A stretch of 64,000 nt of DNA from Panax quinquefolius (taxonomy: Eukaryota > Streptophyta > Magnoliopsida > Apiales > Araliaceae), in the NCBI GenBank assembly GCA_020205615.1, contig CM035170.1, positions 30,199,503 to 30,263,502 on the forward strand. The letters are read 5' to 3'. A program made the position numbers and the translations under genes. The notes under the pieces were generated by a model that was given only the letters and a program-made list of their open reading frames with translations, was not told where the DNA came from and made no database searches. Below, one piece after another: positions 47,121 to 59,627 of the stretch (positions within the stretch are counted from its first letter, which is position 1; each line of letters begins with the position of its first letter).

Positions 47121-48410
47121 CTACCGTAAATGTTCCACGTGTTCTTCTTGAGATTTGGAGTACACCAGGATATCATCAATGAATGCCACCACAAACTTAT
47201 CGAAGAATGGTTTAAACACCCTGCTCATCAAATCTATGAATGCTGTAGGGGCATTAGTTAAACAAAAAGACATTACCAGAAACTCATAGTGTCCATACCA
47301 AGTTCTGAATGATGTTTTAGGTACATCCTCCTTCCTTACTTTTAATTGATGATATCCACTTCTTAAATCTATCTTAGAGAAGTACTTGGCTCCTTTCAAT
47401 TGATCAAACAAGTCATCTATTCTTGGCAACAGATATTTGTTCTTAATAGTTACTTTGTTTAATTCCCTATAGTCAATGCAAAGACGCATTGACCCATCCT
47501 TCTTCTTCACGAATAATATCGGCGCTCCCCACGGTGACACACTCGGCTGAATGTATTTCTTGTCCAGCAGTTCTTGCAGTTGTAACATCAGTTCCTTCAT
47601 CTCTATCGGAGCCATCCTGTACGGGCTCTTCGATATCGGAGCAGTCCCTAGTGCTAAATCGTTAAAGAACTCGATCTCTCTGTCAGGCTGGAGTCCAGGA
47701 AAATCCTCTGGAAATACGTCTGCAAAATCCCTAACAACATGTATCTCTTCCGGTTTCACACCTTTCTTCTGAGTATCGACTATGTAAGCTAAATATCCTA
47801 CACATCCATGACTCAACAACTTCTTAGCCTGCATAATCGTCAGACATCTTGCTTTTCTAGGCGATTTGCTACCATAGAAGACTACCTTTGACGGAGTCAT
47901 AAGGTTTACACATTTCTTTTGACAATCAATTATTTCTCCATAATTAAATAGCCAATCCATTCCCAATATAACATCAAACTCTCCAAGTTTAATCGCGATT
48001 AAATCTACTATCATAACATTTCCCTTAATATTCACCCTATAATTCTTGTATACAAACTTAACAGGAATTGCCACCCTATTCGTAAATTCTATGTTTAAAG
48101 GGAAATTCAACTCTTCACTAGGCAATCCTAACCTCTTAGCAAATTCATCAAATATAAATGAACAAGTAGCACCCGAATCAAATAATACAAAATCATCTAT
48201 ATCATTGATTGGGATAATACCTGACACAACAACTTTTGATTGCACATCATCCTGTACAGTCATGTTGAAGGTTCTAGATGTGGGTCTGTTCGATGATGTT
48301 GGTCCAGTAATAGCCAATGTACCTCCACTGCTGCCTCCCTTGCTTCCAGTTGTCTCTTCAACTTTCTTTTTAGGGCACTCGCGAGCAAGATGATCCTTTG
48401 ATCCACACAT
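47121..48410 (-). pseudogene. pol: T2 protease-reverse transcriptase (long open piece)
   Basis: The 429 aa begin in the last gag zinc knuckle ([11 protein letters not shown], about residues 2-12). The protease active site is L-F-D-S-G-A-T (about 78-84), with I-L-G-M-D-W-L at about 145. RT starts near 230 with [26 protein letters not shown] and F-R-T-W-Y-G-H-Y, and the catalytic F-I-D-D is near 415. It ends at a stop (47121-47123) 10 residues later. It is the longest intact coding piece in the window. Confidence 0.9.
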
Positions 48411-48745
48411 GTAGCAAGCATTCTTCTTTGGTTAATGGCAATTTGGAGCAATGTGACCCTCTTGGCCACAGTTGAAGCATACTCGCTTACCCCTTAAGCA
48501 CATGCCAGTGTGATTCTTCCCGCATGTAGCATATGCTTTAAACTTCCTTTTCTGCTGGCTACTCTGTTGGCTTCCAGCACCAACACTAGCATTCCACTTC
48601 CTCTTTAGGTTATTATTATTATTATTATTCCCACCACTACTACCACCATTCTTACCTTCACTCTCATTCTTCTTCTTTTTTTTGTTCCTGATTGTACTTC
48701 GTCACAGCCTCGCCTCCACCCTCAGCAATAATCGCCTTCTCAAGC
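48411..48745 (-). pseudogene. gag: T2 gag 3' fragment
   Basis: The minus-strand text shows K-K-N-E-S-E, a run of Asn codons (about 48610-48640), A-T-C-G-K-N-H-T-G-M-C and CFNCGQEGHIAPNC, then a stop replacing a Gln/Ser position near 48434. It parallels the T1 gag C-terminus. The capsid part is missing because element G starts at 48746. Confidence 0.82.
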
Positions 48746-49222
48746 TGTGACAACCCGAGAATTTAGATATTTATAAAATATTAAAATATTGAATTAAGGT
48801 TAACTAATAAACCTAGACAGGAAATAAGTGAATGGATTTTTGATTTTCGAGAAGGAATTTTGTGAATTTAATATTTTTATGGTGAATTATTCAGGATTAA
48901 GGGTGTACGCGAATATGTTCTGTGTATATGGTATTATATGTGTATAGTATGTGGTTAAGGGTCAAGGGTTGACCAGATAATCTATATCAGTGGCAAACCC
49001 TAATATGATATTAAGAAACATCAACGTTTAATTAGAAAATTCTTACGATTTATAAGAAACCCTAAAACCGGTTCTGGAAACCCTAATTTCAGTTCTGGGA
49101 ATTTGAAACCCTAATTTGGATAATGAAACCCTAATTTGGGAACTTGAAGATAAGTATAAAGGTTTTCATGTTATTGATTATATGTTTAATTAGGGATAAC
49201 CCTAATTGATTATTAGAAAACC

Positions 49223-49679
49223 CTAATTGTTCAGCTGAAAACCCTAATCATAATTTTGAAACTTAATTGCTAAATTAGCAATTTTAATTAGGAAATGTTA
49301 ATCCTAATTAGCATGCTTAAATAATGATTAGTACATTTTAATATAATTATGAAATCCTAATTATAATTTAGAAATATTAATTTTCTATTTTGAAAACCGA
49401 AATTCAGAAATCTTAAAAATTAAAATTTAAAAATCTAAGGGTTAAACCCTAAACCCTAAGGGTTAGGGTAAATGACAAGTATGCCTTTAAAATGAAATAC
49501 AAAATGACCAAAATGCCCTTTTCTTAAACTTTAAGTAAAATATTTTGCAATCTTGGTGAGTCATCACTCTAATGTTTATCCATGTGCTCAAATCTATCCC
49601 AAATCTGATTTGTGTGCCACCTTGCAACATTACATACATTGACTCTAACATAGGAGATTTCAAGTATGAAAAGTTGCTT
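49223..49679. repeat. Direct duplication, copy 1
   Basis: It starts CTAATTGTTCAGCTGAAAAC and runs to AAGTTGCTT. Copy 2 is 51148-51669. They differ by substitutions and by a longer telomere-like block in copy 2. Confidence 0.85.
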
Positions 49680-50283
49680 CATTACAAAAAAATGTGCCTT
49701 TAACAACGATTTTTCGGGCAACGACTTTATAAGTCGTTGCTAAAAGTATATGTTTAGAAACAAAATTTGTCCTTCGTTGCAGATTTTGTCAGGCTTTCAC
49801 TTTTTGCAACGAAATTCAGAAGGCGTTGCAAAATTTCGTTGCTAATTCATTGGCGGGAAAAAATTTCGTTAGAAATTCATTGCAAAATTTTCGACCACTT
49901 GATTTCCCGTCACCGTGGGCAACAAAAGTTTTTTTGTTGCTAAAAATGGGCATTTAACAATAATTTTTCAGGCAACGACTTTATAAGTCGTTGCTAAAAG
50001 TGTATGTTTAGCAACGAAACTTGTTCTTCGTTGTAGATTGTGCTAGGCTTTCACTTTTTCAACGAAATTCATAAGTAGTTGTAAAATTTGGAAACAAAAT
50101 TCGTTAGAAATTCGTTGCAAAATATATGACCACTTGATTTCTCCTCATCGTGGGCAACAAAAGTTTTTTTGTTGCTATATTTCGTCATTTAATATGGACC
50201 ACATTCATTGGCAAACAATTTTTTTTTTTGCATATTTTATACAACTTTTGCATAACGACTATTAACATAACTTAAATTAAGAT

Positions 50284-50422
<139 letters not shown>

Positions 50423-50549
50423 CTTTATTGAATATTACTTAATATAATGGTTAATAATAATAATAGTTACTACTAAACAAATCTCAACATTAAACTCAAT
50501 ATATATAAAGTAACTATGAATATTTTATATATAAATATATATATGTAAA

Positions 50550-50736
50550 CAAATATTCATATAAATATTTATAAATTTATCTCTAAATATTCATATAAAT
50601 ATTTATAAAAAAATTTCATATCTAAATTTTAGATGAAATATTTATAAATTTATAAATAAATATTGGTTTATAAATTTTAAAGATAAATTTATATGAATAT
50701 TTAGAGATAAATTTATAAATATTTATATGAATATTT

Positions 50737-50739
<3 letters not shown>
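50550..50739. repeat. Long perfect inverted repeat (47-bp arms)
   Basis: Arm 50550-50596 is the exact reverse complement of 50693-50739. The complementarity extends further outwards into AT-rich sequence with a mismatch. The arms enclose a 96-bp loop. Confidence 0.9.
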
Positions 50740-50772
<33 letters not shown>

Positions 50773-51147
50773 TTATAAATATTTATATGGCGTGGTATTT
50801 TATATTGTAATCCGACATGCGTTAGCTACTAACGTGGCGTCTGTTAAATTTTTTCCCAAAAAACTACCTCTCCTCAGATTTGAACTTGCAACCTCTTAAT
50901 TAGAACACTGGTCATATGACCACCCAAGCAGCACAAGTTCAGCTGTTAGTAATTTGCAAGGATTAATATTTATATCAAAACATGAGATTGAATGTATATA
51001 TTTGTTATTCAAAACTGAGTCCAATTATACATTCAATTAGTGGGGGACTCTTATTTTATGTTATGGAACGAGTTTTTTTTGCTAAAAAAACAGAACATGT
51101 TTTAAGTTAAAAAGAAAAAAACATAAATACCCTTGTATATAAAGAGA

Positions 51148-51669
51148 CTAATTGTTCAGCTGAAAACCCTAATTCATAATTTTGAAACTTAATTGCTAAA
51201 TTAGTAATTTTAATTAAGAAATGTTAATCCTAATTAGCATGCTTAAATAATGATTAGTATATTTTAATATAATTAGGAAATCCTAATTATAATTTAGAAA
51301 TATTAATTTTCTATTTTGAAAATCGAAATTCGGAAATCTTAGAAATTAAAATTTAAAAATCTAAGGGTTAAACCCTAAACCCTAAGGAATTAACCCTAAA
51401 CCCTAAGGGTTAAACCCTAAATCCTAAGGGTTAAACCCTAAACCCTAAGGATTAGGGTAAATGACAAGTATACCTTTAAAATGAAATACGAAATGACCAA
51501 AATGCCATTTTCTTAAACTTTAAGTAAAAGATTTTGCAATCTTGGTGAGTCATCACTCTAATGTTTATCCCATGTACTCAAATCTATCTCAAATCTGATT
51601 TTTATGCCACCTTGCAACATTACATACATTGAATCTAACTTAGGAGATTTAAAGTAAGAAAAGTTACTT
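51148..51669. repeat. Direct duplication, copy 2
   Basis: Homologous to 49223-49679 over its full length. The extra length comes from expansion of the CCCTAAACCCTAA-type tract at 51361-51468. Confidence 0.85.
51361..51468. repeat. Interstitial telomere-like repeats
   Basis: Alternating GGTTAAACCCTAAACCCTAA units resemble the plant telomere unit TTTAGGG in both orientations. A shorter block lies at 49436-49470 in copy 1. Confidence 0.8.
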
Positions 51670-51937
51670 TACTTTTCATTTTTCTCCAAGACTTTCTCTC
51701 TCTTAAAATTTTGAAATGGGGAGTGAGAGAGAGTGAGATACAAAGCCAAGATAACCTCTTAGCTTAACAAGATCAGATCATGAAGATCAAAATAAAAAAA
51801 TGGAGCATCAAAGTGGTATAAACCCTAATCTTAAAAATCTATGTGATCCATGTTACGTGTTGTGTTTAGATGCTTAAAGTTATGTTAGAAGATGTCATTT
51901 AGTGATCTGGGTTGTTAAATCCCAGATCCATGACATC

Positions 51938-53223
51938 TGTAGCATCCCCAAATCCGGGTCCCAAATCACCACGGATCTTGGTATGCTAATTCTATAACTA
52001 TTACTATTTGTGGAAGATATAAACATAAATTGTTTATACAATAAATATACACAATACTTCCCCAAGGTCGAGTAACCTTCAAATAAACACAATTCATAAC
52101 CTTTCTAACATACAACATTATTATCATACTATACTATTACAATTTAGCTGCACATATAATCCCAAGCTGAACTTGGTCTTGTCCTTTCCTGTATTCGACG
52201 TATTCGTCTTAATCTGCAATGTTAAATCATGATATAGCAAGGGTGAGCAATAAGTTTTCCCAGCAAGTTTATGTTCAATAAATTAAAGATATATCATGAT
52301 AGAAGGAATTAAATAAAAGCTGGCTACAGTTCTATAATATAATTGAGAACTAGCATAAACAAAATTTTATAGCTTAATGAACATTGAACATGAACATAAC
52401 AATTATATCTGGACCGAATGGTAATGAAGGTGATCAGCCTTTCATACCTGATGAATACATGCATTAGGCAAAGAGTGCGAATAAATAATTCATGGACATG
52501 GAAATCGGTAATGATTAACCACAAGTATATCTGAATGAAACAACTCGAGGTCGAGTTAAGAAAAACTTGCCTGAAATGTTGATTACCGTTACGCAAATTA
52601 TCTAGCTTTGTCTGAAAACCTAATATAAATAATATCGATCTACAGATTAGAATAATATCATCATAGTATTTAAAATAACCTAAATACATTTATCACATAA
52701 TCCTATCGATTACATATACTTGCATAAGACCTAACCTCAAGTCAAACTTTTATAGTCTGAATTGAGTTCGGTATAATTCTAACATCCCGACGGTCTAGTC
52801 GGATAATCGTCGAGTTTAGGTTCAATTAAACTCTTCCTAACAATTAACTATTATCTTAGATAATTTTAATATCAGTCAAAATAATTTTCCAAGTCTCATA
52901 ATAATTTTTAAATAATTATTATCATTTATCGAGAATTTTCAATCATTAAAAGCGTATTTATATAATATAAATATCACAATATCCTATTATCATTAATATC
53001 TATTTATTATCAAATATTAATGAAATACATGTCATAATATTATAATATATTTATAATATCACAAAGTATTTTAATACTTTACAATCACCTTTATATGATT
53101 TTTACACAATTAAATTCATTATTGATAAATGCTATTAATATTAAAATATTAATATTTTGATGACAAAATATCAAAAGTTATATTTTATAACTTAAAATAT
53201 TTTTATAACACTTAAATCATTTT
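51938..53223 (-). repeat. LTR F (minus), interrupted on the right
   Basis: It starts TGTAGCATCCCCAAATCCGG, the reversed 3' end of a family related to LTRs C and H. It contains AGCAAGGGTGAGCAATAAG (52237). It is AT-rich with no gene. Its continuation would lie beyond the family-A LTR that begins at 53224. Confidence 0.65.
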
Positions 53224-53416
53224 TGTGAGATCCCAGATTTTATGAATAAAGATTTAATTTTCTCGAAATATTTTTTTGAATATTATGGTGTGGATTTGAT
53301 ATAATGTTATAGTTGTGGGTAGTATTTATAAATTTTGCAAAGTATGCATGTTGTCATATTATATTCGATTGGTCAGGGAATATTTGTTTTATCAGGGAAT
53401 ATTCGTGCAACGGCAC
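53224..53416 (+). repeat. Family-A LTR (plus), first part
   Basis: It starts TGTGAGATCCCAGATTTTAT and follows the A2-type LTR to GTGCAACGGCAC. The last five bases, GGCAC, are the target duplication of A'. The LTR resumes at 63077. Confidence 0.9.
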
Positions 53417-55852
53417 TGTGACGCCCCCAAAATAGGTATACAACACCCATTCTGAGTCGCCAAATACATGGTACATAAAGCAAACTACAACTTCAATAAT
53501 ACAATTGTCGTGCAAAATACGACAACACATACTGTGAGTTTAAATACAAATATTGTCTTCTAGATAATATCCACACTCAAATAAGTCCTTATTACAATTA
53601 TTCAAACACTATTTTACATAATAGTGAGCACTGCTAAAACATCTTTATAGAACCATCACTCCATACCCCGACTAGATCCTGCTATGTTCTCACCTCCTGA
53701 GAAGAAAAATGGAACAAAAAGGAAAAGGGTGAACTCAACTAGCCCAGTAAAGAATATTATGACTAAGATAATATACAACAAATTATCATTAGTCTTCAAC
53801 AGAGAAAAATCTGATAAAATATAATAGACAACAAGTTTTAGATCAACAACTGCAGCGAAAACAGCAATCCATTAGAAGAGTCAAGTAGAGAAAGAATTCC
53901 ACTATCTTCTAAGATTTAAAAGTCCATCATCAATATTTTATCCCTGTAACAACAATCAATATATATCTTTAATCAAATATTCATCTTTGCACTACAGGCC
54001 AAAGATATTCATTTGTATCACTAGTTGGTCATGTTCATCTCAACACCTGTTCATCTTTGCACTATGGGCCAAAGATATTCATCAGTTAATCAATCATCTT
54101 TGCACTACAGGTCAAAGATATTCAGTAATATCATCATTTAGGACTGAGAATGATGAAAAATATTTTAAAGAAAATGAATCCATTGAAGCAAAAGAACAAA
54201 TATTAAAGATTCGTATAACAATTTATCCAAGATCAATAATACTCCATAATAACTAATTTTGAAGTCGAATTCAAAAATAAAGACCAAAACATGGATACAA
54301 TCAAAGATAGTAACCATAATAGACATCTTTGACAAAAAGAAGAAAATTACATTTTTCGGTGAATAGTGCCGTATACGTGAATAGTAACTCCGACACAAAA
54401 AGTTCCAAATTTGATAAAAACGTTCACAAATATTTCGGCATAATGATATTGGAGAAAATAATATCATTTAAGAAGAAAATAACACCCCTTACCTCAAAAT
54501 AACGCTACTTTTGATCGAAATATCGGATAGAAAGCCGAAGGAAACTTGTACCGAACAACAACTCTCAAAGTATATAAATACTCACTAAAATACGCTCGAC
54601 AATATAGAGGGAAAGAAAACTTGTTTCTGGTGTGATTTTCAATTCTAACTTAGCCCTCTATTTATAGGAAAATGTTAGAACGCCATAGGAGACTAAAATA
54701 ATAAAATATATTATTATTAATTACAATTCCTACGCATGCTTTGAATTTTTGGGCAGCCATGTTGGAAGAATTAAATTACCGTATGTGTATTCCACCAACC
54801 AAAAGTGGGTCCCCCCATAAATTTAATAAAAATCATTTTATTTTTCCGAAACATCAACAATTCATAGAAAATAGCCCGTTTATCAGAAAAATACAAATTT
54901 TATGTCCATTCTGCCTGAAATCGAATTCTCTACAACTTTGTAGCTTTGAGTTTTTCCAAATTCCAAATATAAAATATCCGAAATCCACAAACGGATGATT
55001 TTAATACCTCTACACCGACAAAATACTCGATAATACACCTCAAAGATTAACTCCTTCATTTTTATCCACATAAAAATAAATATATCCATCATTTATATCC
55101 ACATAAAATAAATATTTCCTTATCATATGAATCAATAATTAATTATTCACAAATAATATTACAGAATCACATTTATGACAACCAGTCGTTCCCAAGAAAG
55201 AGGGGCTTTCCAATAAGAATTTCTCCTCACTGGCGCGCAATTAGGTGACCAAACCTCTCATTGATGAGAACTTTCTAGACATTGCCAATAATGCTATCTA
55301 ATAATATTATTCAAATAATATGAATTATTGATCCGATAATGGAAATACTATGCGTTGATAATTATTGAAACAACAATAATATAAAATATCAACGCAAACA
55401 ATTATTGAATCAATAAAATAAAATATTGAACAGTAATTACTGTAACAATTATTGAGTAGTGCCTTCTTACGTAAGGATCAATAATTCATCAATACTGTGC
55501 ATCCACGAGTATTACTGTATTTTAACCACCGGGTATTCCAATAGTGTTAATGGTAACAACTACGCCGTTATTTATAAAAGCTCAAACTTGTCGTTTTCTT
55601 CATCCGACAGTTATTCTGTTATGGGGCCCACTAATAACTGTGTCGTCGTGCGAATATTCCCCGACAAGAAGAATATTCCACGACCAAACGAATATTCCCC
55701 GACAACAATGATTATTTTATCACCACTTGCTTATTTTGCAAAATTTGCACATTTCACCCATAACCAAAATATTATATCATTTTAACACCTTATTATTCAC
55801 AATAATAAATAGAGGAAATTCGATTTTATTTATAATAAGTTGGGGTCTTACA
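53417..55852 (-). repeat. A' left LTR (3' LTR in element sense)
   Basis: It runs TGTGACGCCCCCAAAATAGG to GGGGTCTTACA. It has three TTTGCACTAYRGGYCAAAGA motifs (53984-54120) and a TATA box in reverse at 54659-54666. It lacks the GTTATTCCA hairpin array of the other family-A LTRs. Confidence 0.93.
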
Positions 55853-55863
55853 ACCTCCCCTCC
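55853..55863 (-). other. Polypurine tract of A'
   Basis: In element sense AAGGAGGGGAGGT precedes the 3' LTR directly, right after the pol stop codon (55864-55866). Confidence 0.75.
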
Positions 55864-56340
55864 TTATGAAATTTCGTCCTCAAAATTGACGTACGTACCT
55901 GGTGTTTCGAAAAGGTGAGAATACCTTGCTTTCATTTCTGATTCCAACTCCCAGGTCATTTCTTCAATAGCATGGTTTCTCCACAAAATCTTAACTTATG
56001 GTATAACCTTCGTGCGTAGGACATGCTCTTTCCTATCAAAGATCTTAACAAGTACTTCTTTGTACGTTAAATCTTCGGCTATCTCGTCTGGTTCTAAAGT
56101 AATAATATGGTTTGGGTCTTTCACATATTTACGAAGCATAGATATGTGAAAAACATTATGAACACGAGACATGTTTGGAGGTAATGTGAGTCTATAGGCC
56201 ACATTTCCTATTCGGTCAAGAATCTCAAATGGACCAACAAATCGTGGATTGAGCTTTCCTCTCTTTCCAAATCTTGTAACTCCCTTCCATGGAGCAACAC
56301 GTAATAAAGATACATGATCTCCAATATTAAACTCCACGTC
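55864..56340 (-). pseudogene. pol: A' integrase C-terminus and chromodomain
   Basis: The open piece 56337-55996 shows L-L-R-V-A-P-W-K-G-V, N-P-R-F-V-G-P-F and N-V-F-H-I-S-M-L. A stop at 55996-55998 replaces Gln at the entry of the chromodomain. After it, V-K-I-L-W-R-N-H and T-W-E-L-E remain readable to the natural stop at 55864. Confidence 0.87.
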
Positions 56341-56496
56341 TTTTCTATGAAGATCAAAGATAACTCTTTTATCGATCTTGTGAGGTTTGAATACGTTGTC
56401 GAATCATTTGGATCTTTTCGTAGTCATGCGTATTAATTCGGTCCCAACAACGTTGCTTCTCCCACCTCGCCCCAAAGATACCGAGAAACGACACTT

Positions 56497-57624
56497 TCAT
56501 CCATACAACGCCTCAAATGGAGCCATGCCTATACTTGCTTGATAACTGTTGTTGTAGGAGAATTCCACCAGTGGCAAGTACTTATCCCAACTTCCTTTAA
56601 AATCTTGGACACAAAGTTTTAATAGATCTTCATGGGTTTGAATAGTCCTCTTTGATTGTCCGTCCGTTTGAGGATGGTACGCCGAACTGAATCGTAAATC
56701 CGTGCCCATAGCTTTCTGCAAGCTAACCCAAAATCTTGAAGTGAATCTTGGGTCACGATCTGAAACTATGGATACTGGCATGCCATGCAATCTCACAATC
56801 TCATTCACGTACATACGAGCAAGACGTTCAAGGGAATAAGTCTCACGTATCGGTAAGAAATGGGCAGACTTGGTTAATCTATCAATAATAACCAAAATCG
56901 CATCTATGCCTTGAGAAACTTTAGGAAGACCCGTAACGAAATCCATAGTAATGTGTTCCCACTTCCATTTTGGAATCTCAAGTGGTTGTAATGGACCCTT
57001 TGGCACTTGATGCTCCGCCTTTACACGTTGACAAGTTAAACACCTCGAGATAAACTCCGCGATCTCTCTCTTCATATTGTTCCACCAAAATGTATGTCGA
57101 ATATCATGATACATTTTGGTATTCCCAGGATGGATTACAAACGATGTGTTGTGTGCCTCTATCATAATTCTATGCTTCAAGTCAGAATCGTTAGGAACAC
57201 AAAGTCTGGAGTTGAATCTAAGTATCCCTTCTTCATCGATTCTCACTTCGGGAATAGCTCTTTCTTGCACTTTCTTCTTCATACGTATCAGCTCCAGGTC
57301 CGTAGCTTGAGAAGCTTTAACTTTATCGATTAAAGTCGGTTCAACTCGTATATTCGCCATCATCACGTGGGTCCCTGGAGTCTTTAACTCAATCTCCATC
57401 CTTTGTAAATCGTACAAAATGGACCTTTGTGTTAACAACATTGCACTCATACCCGCATTCGATCTTCTACTCAATACGTCAGCTACTACGTTTGTTTTTC
57501 CAGGATGGTATTGAATGGTATGATCGTAATCTTTCAACAGCTCGAGCCAACGTCGTTGCCGTATGTTGAGTTCCTTTTCGGTGAAGAAATATTTGAGGCT
57601 TTTATGATCCGTATAGATCTCCAC
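56497..57624 (-). pseudogene. pol: A' RNase H end and integrase (375-aa open piece)
   Basis: It begins in the RNase H end (T-D-H-K-S-L-K-Y), then A-D-V-L-S-R-R marks the linker. The zinc domain has H-P-G-N..H and C-L-T-C. The core keeps M-D-F-V-T-G and V-S-D-R-D, but the third catalytic acidic residue is Lys (Q-S-K-R-T; codon at 56650-56652), a GAG-to-AAG type change. The piece ends at a stop after A-L-Y-G (56497-56499). Even with an open frame, this integrase would lack its DDE triad. Confidence 0.88.
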
Positions 57625-58870
57625 TTTCTCCCCATACAGGTAGTGTCTCTAGATTTTCAACGTGAAAACGACTGCTGCCAACTCTAGATCATGAGTAGGA
57701 TAATTCCTCTCATATTCTTTGAGTTGTCGTGAGGCATAGGCTATGACTTTCCCATGTTGCATGAGAACACATCCTAACCCTTTGCCTGAAGCATCGCTGT
57801 ATATAACAAATCCATCTGAACCAGATGGTATTGCCAGAACAGTGCCAAAATGAGTCTCCTCTTGATCTCTTAGAAACTCTTCTCGCATTCCTCGCTCCAT
57901 ACAAATTTTGTATCTTTACGAGTCAGCTGAGTTAACGGAATAGCAATTCGAGAAAATCCTTCCATGAATCTCCTATAATAACCAGCTAAGCCCAGAAAGC
58001 TACGCACTTCGGTCACCGACTTTGGTTGCTCCCAACTTTGTACTACTTCAATCTTTGCCGGGTCAACATATACTCTATGTTTTGACACCACGTGCCCAAG
58101 GAATGCTACTTCCTCAAGCTAGAACTCGCATTTCTTCAGCTTGGCATAAAGTTTGTTTTCACGAAGCCTTTCAAGTATTAGCTTCAAATGGTGCTCATGA
58201 TCTTTACAACTTTTGGAATAGATAAGGATGTCATCAATAAAGACAACAAAAAACTGATCCAAATATTCCTTGAATACACGGTTCATCATATCCATGAAAG
58301 CAGCAGGAGCATTAGTCAATCTAAAAGACATGACTAAGAATTCATAATGCCCGCATGAGTTCGAAGGCGTCTTTGGAATATCCTCGATTTTAATCTTCAA
58401 ACTAATGATATCGTAAGCTAAGATCGATCTTTGAAAAGAATTATGCTCCTTGCAACTAGTCAAACAGGTCATCAATGCGAGGTAGCGGATACCTATTCTT
58501 GATGGTGACATGGTTTAATTTCTCAGTAGTCAATACAAAGTCGCATACTCCGTCTTTCTTCTTTACGAATAAAACAGAGCACCCCAAGGAGATGTACTAG
58601 GACCGAATGAAACCGATTTCTAACAATTCTGTAGTTGGACTTTTAACTCTTGAAGTTCAATAGAGCCATTCGATATGGGGTTTTAGAAATGGGCTTTGTG
58701 CGGTTCAAGGTCAATAAAGAATTCAACATCACGCTCGGGGTAGACCGAAGCTCTTCAGAAATACATCGGAAATTCTCTAACAACAGAAATATTATTCAAA
58801 TCTGACTTGTCTTTGTTCAAATCCATAACATGGGCTTAGAAAGCTTGACATCCGTTTTTCAATAAACGAA
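57625..58870 (-). pseudogene. pol: A' reverse transcriptase and RNase H start
   Basis: RT pieces: 58511-58119 with [15 protein letters not shown] and F-I-D-D; 58091-57870 with [10 protein letters not shown]; 57900-57649 with the RNase H Y-S-D-A-S-G-K-G and D-L-E-L-A-A. Stops lie at 58119-58121 (Trp to stop) and 57649-57651 (Trp to stop), with a shift near 57880. This is the region missing from A1 and A2. Confidence 0.86.
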
Positions 58871-58898
58871 TAGCTTTTTGGCTTGATATGACAGTGAC

Positions 58899-59627
58899 TT
58901 ATTTTAGTGGTTTAGAAGTTTGAATTCGTATGACAGGTTGGTTAGGAATATGAAAACTAAAAACCTTACGAAAACAATCAATTTTAGCATGATGAGTGGT
59001 TAACCAATCAATTCCTAAATTCACATCAAAAGCAAGTATCTTTAAAGAGATAAGATCAACAGGTAATGTGATAGTGCCAACTTGGATCATGCAAGATTTA
59101 TAAACTGTAGATGTAACGAAGGTTTCACCCAACGGAGTTTCAACAGATAAGTCCAAGTCCAATTTCTCCGGAGTCAAGTTTAAACGTTGAGCACAAGCAG
59201 GAGAGATAAAAGAATGGGTAGAACCGATATCTAGTAAGGTATAAACTTCGCAAGAGTTCAAGATTAGCTTACCCGTGATCACCTCGTTCGAGTTCCTCAC
59301 GTTTTGGCCAGTCACGACAAACGCTCTTCTAGGAACCGCTGATTTCAACTTATCCGAGACAGCCCTTGGAATCACCATCCCCGCTGAATTTGGTTTTGCT
59401 ATAGTATAATCTCGAGCGATATGTCCTTCCTTTCCACATTTGTAACATACCTTGGATTGTTGTGGGCAGTTTGGACTGATATATCCCTCTTTCCCGCATT
59501 TGTAACATCTAACTGGCGGTCGTTCTCCTCCCCTAGAATTTGTTGTTAGTGCTGGTGCTGCTGCTAATGTCTTCCCGTCATTGTTGAATCTCATCTTTCT
59601 GAAATTTCCACTTGACTCACCTCTCAT
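58899..59627 (-). pseudogene. pol: A' zinc knuckles and protease
   Basis: The 242-aa open piece has knuckles [14 protein letters not shown] (about residues 41-54) and [14 protein letters not shown] (about 61-74, last Cys to Tyr). The protease follows, with active site L-L-D-I-G-S-T-H (D-T-G changed to D-I-G), the strand [12 protein letters not shown] and G-I-D-W-L. The nucleocapsid and protease are in one frame, as expected for Tekay elements. Confidence 0.87.

Larger units (their letters stand above)
44745..48745 (-). mobile_element. T2: Tekay/Del-type chromovirus internal region
   Basis: In element sense it runs gag end, protease, RT, RNase H, integrase, chromodomain, purine tract, then LTR C2. 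Gag is cut at 48745 by element G; the 5' LTR is not in the window. Protein text matches T1, so the two are copies of one family. It is less decayed than T1, with a 429-codon open frame across protease and RT. Confidence 0.88.

Noticed and set aside
48046..48393. 115-aa plus-strand frame opposite T2 protease
   Set aside because: It is the complement of the protease coding sequence, which has a recognisable active site.
49436..49470. True chromosome end
   Set aside because: The telomere-like units are few, in mixed orientation and embedded in transposon sequence on both sides.
52324..52689. 121-aa minus-strand frame in LTR F
   Set aside because: AT-rich low-complexity translation with no motif and no matching frame in related LTRs.
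54165..54467. 100-aa frame in the A' left LTR with a near copy at 61447-61698
   Set aside because: The similarity is simply that the two LTRs are duplicates; frame length is not preserved.
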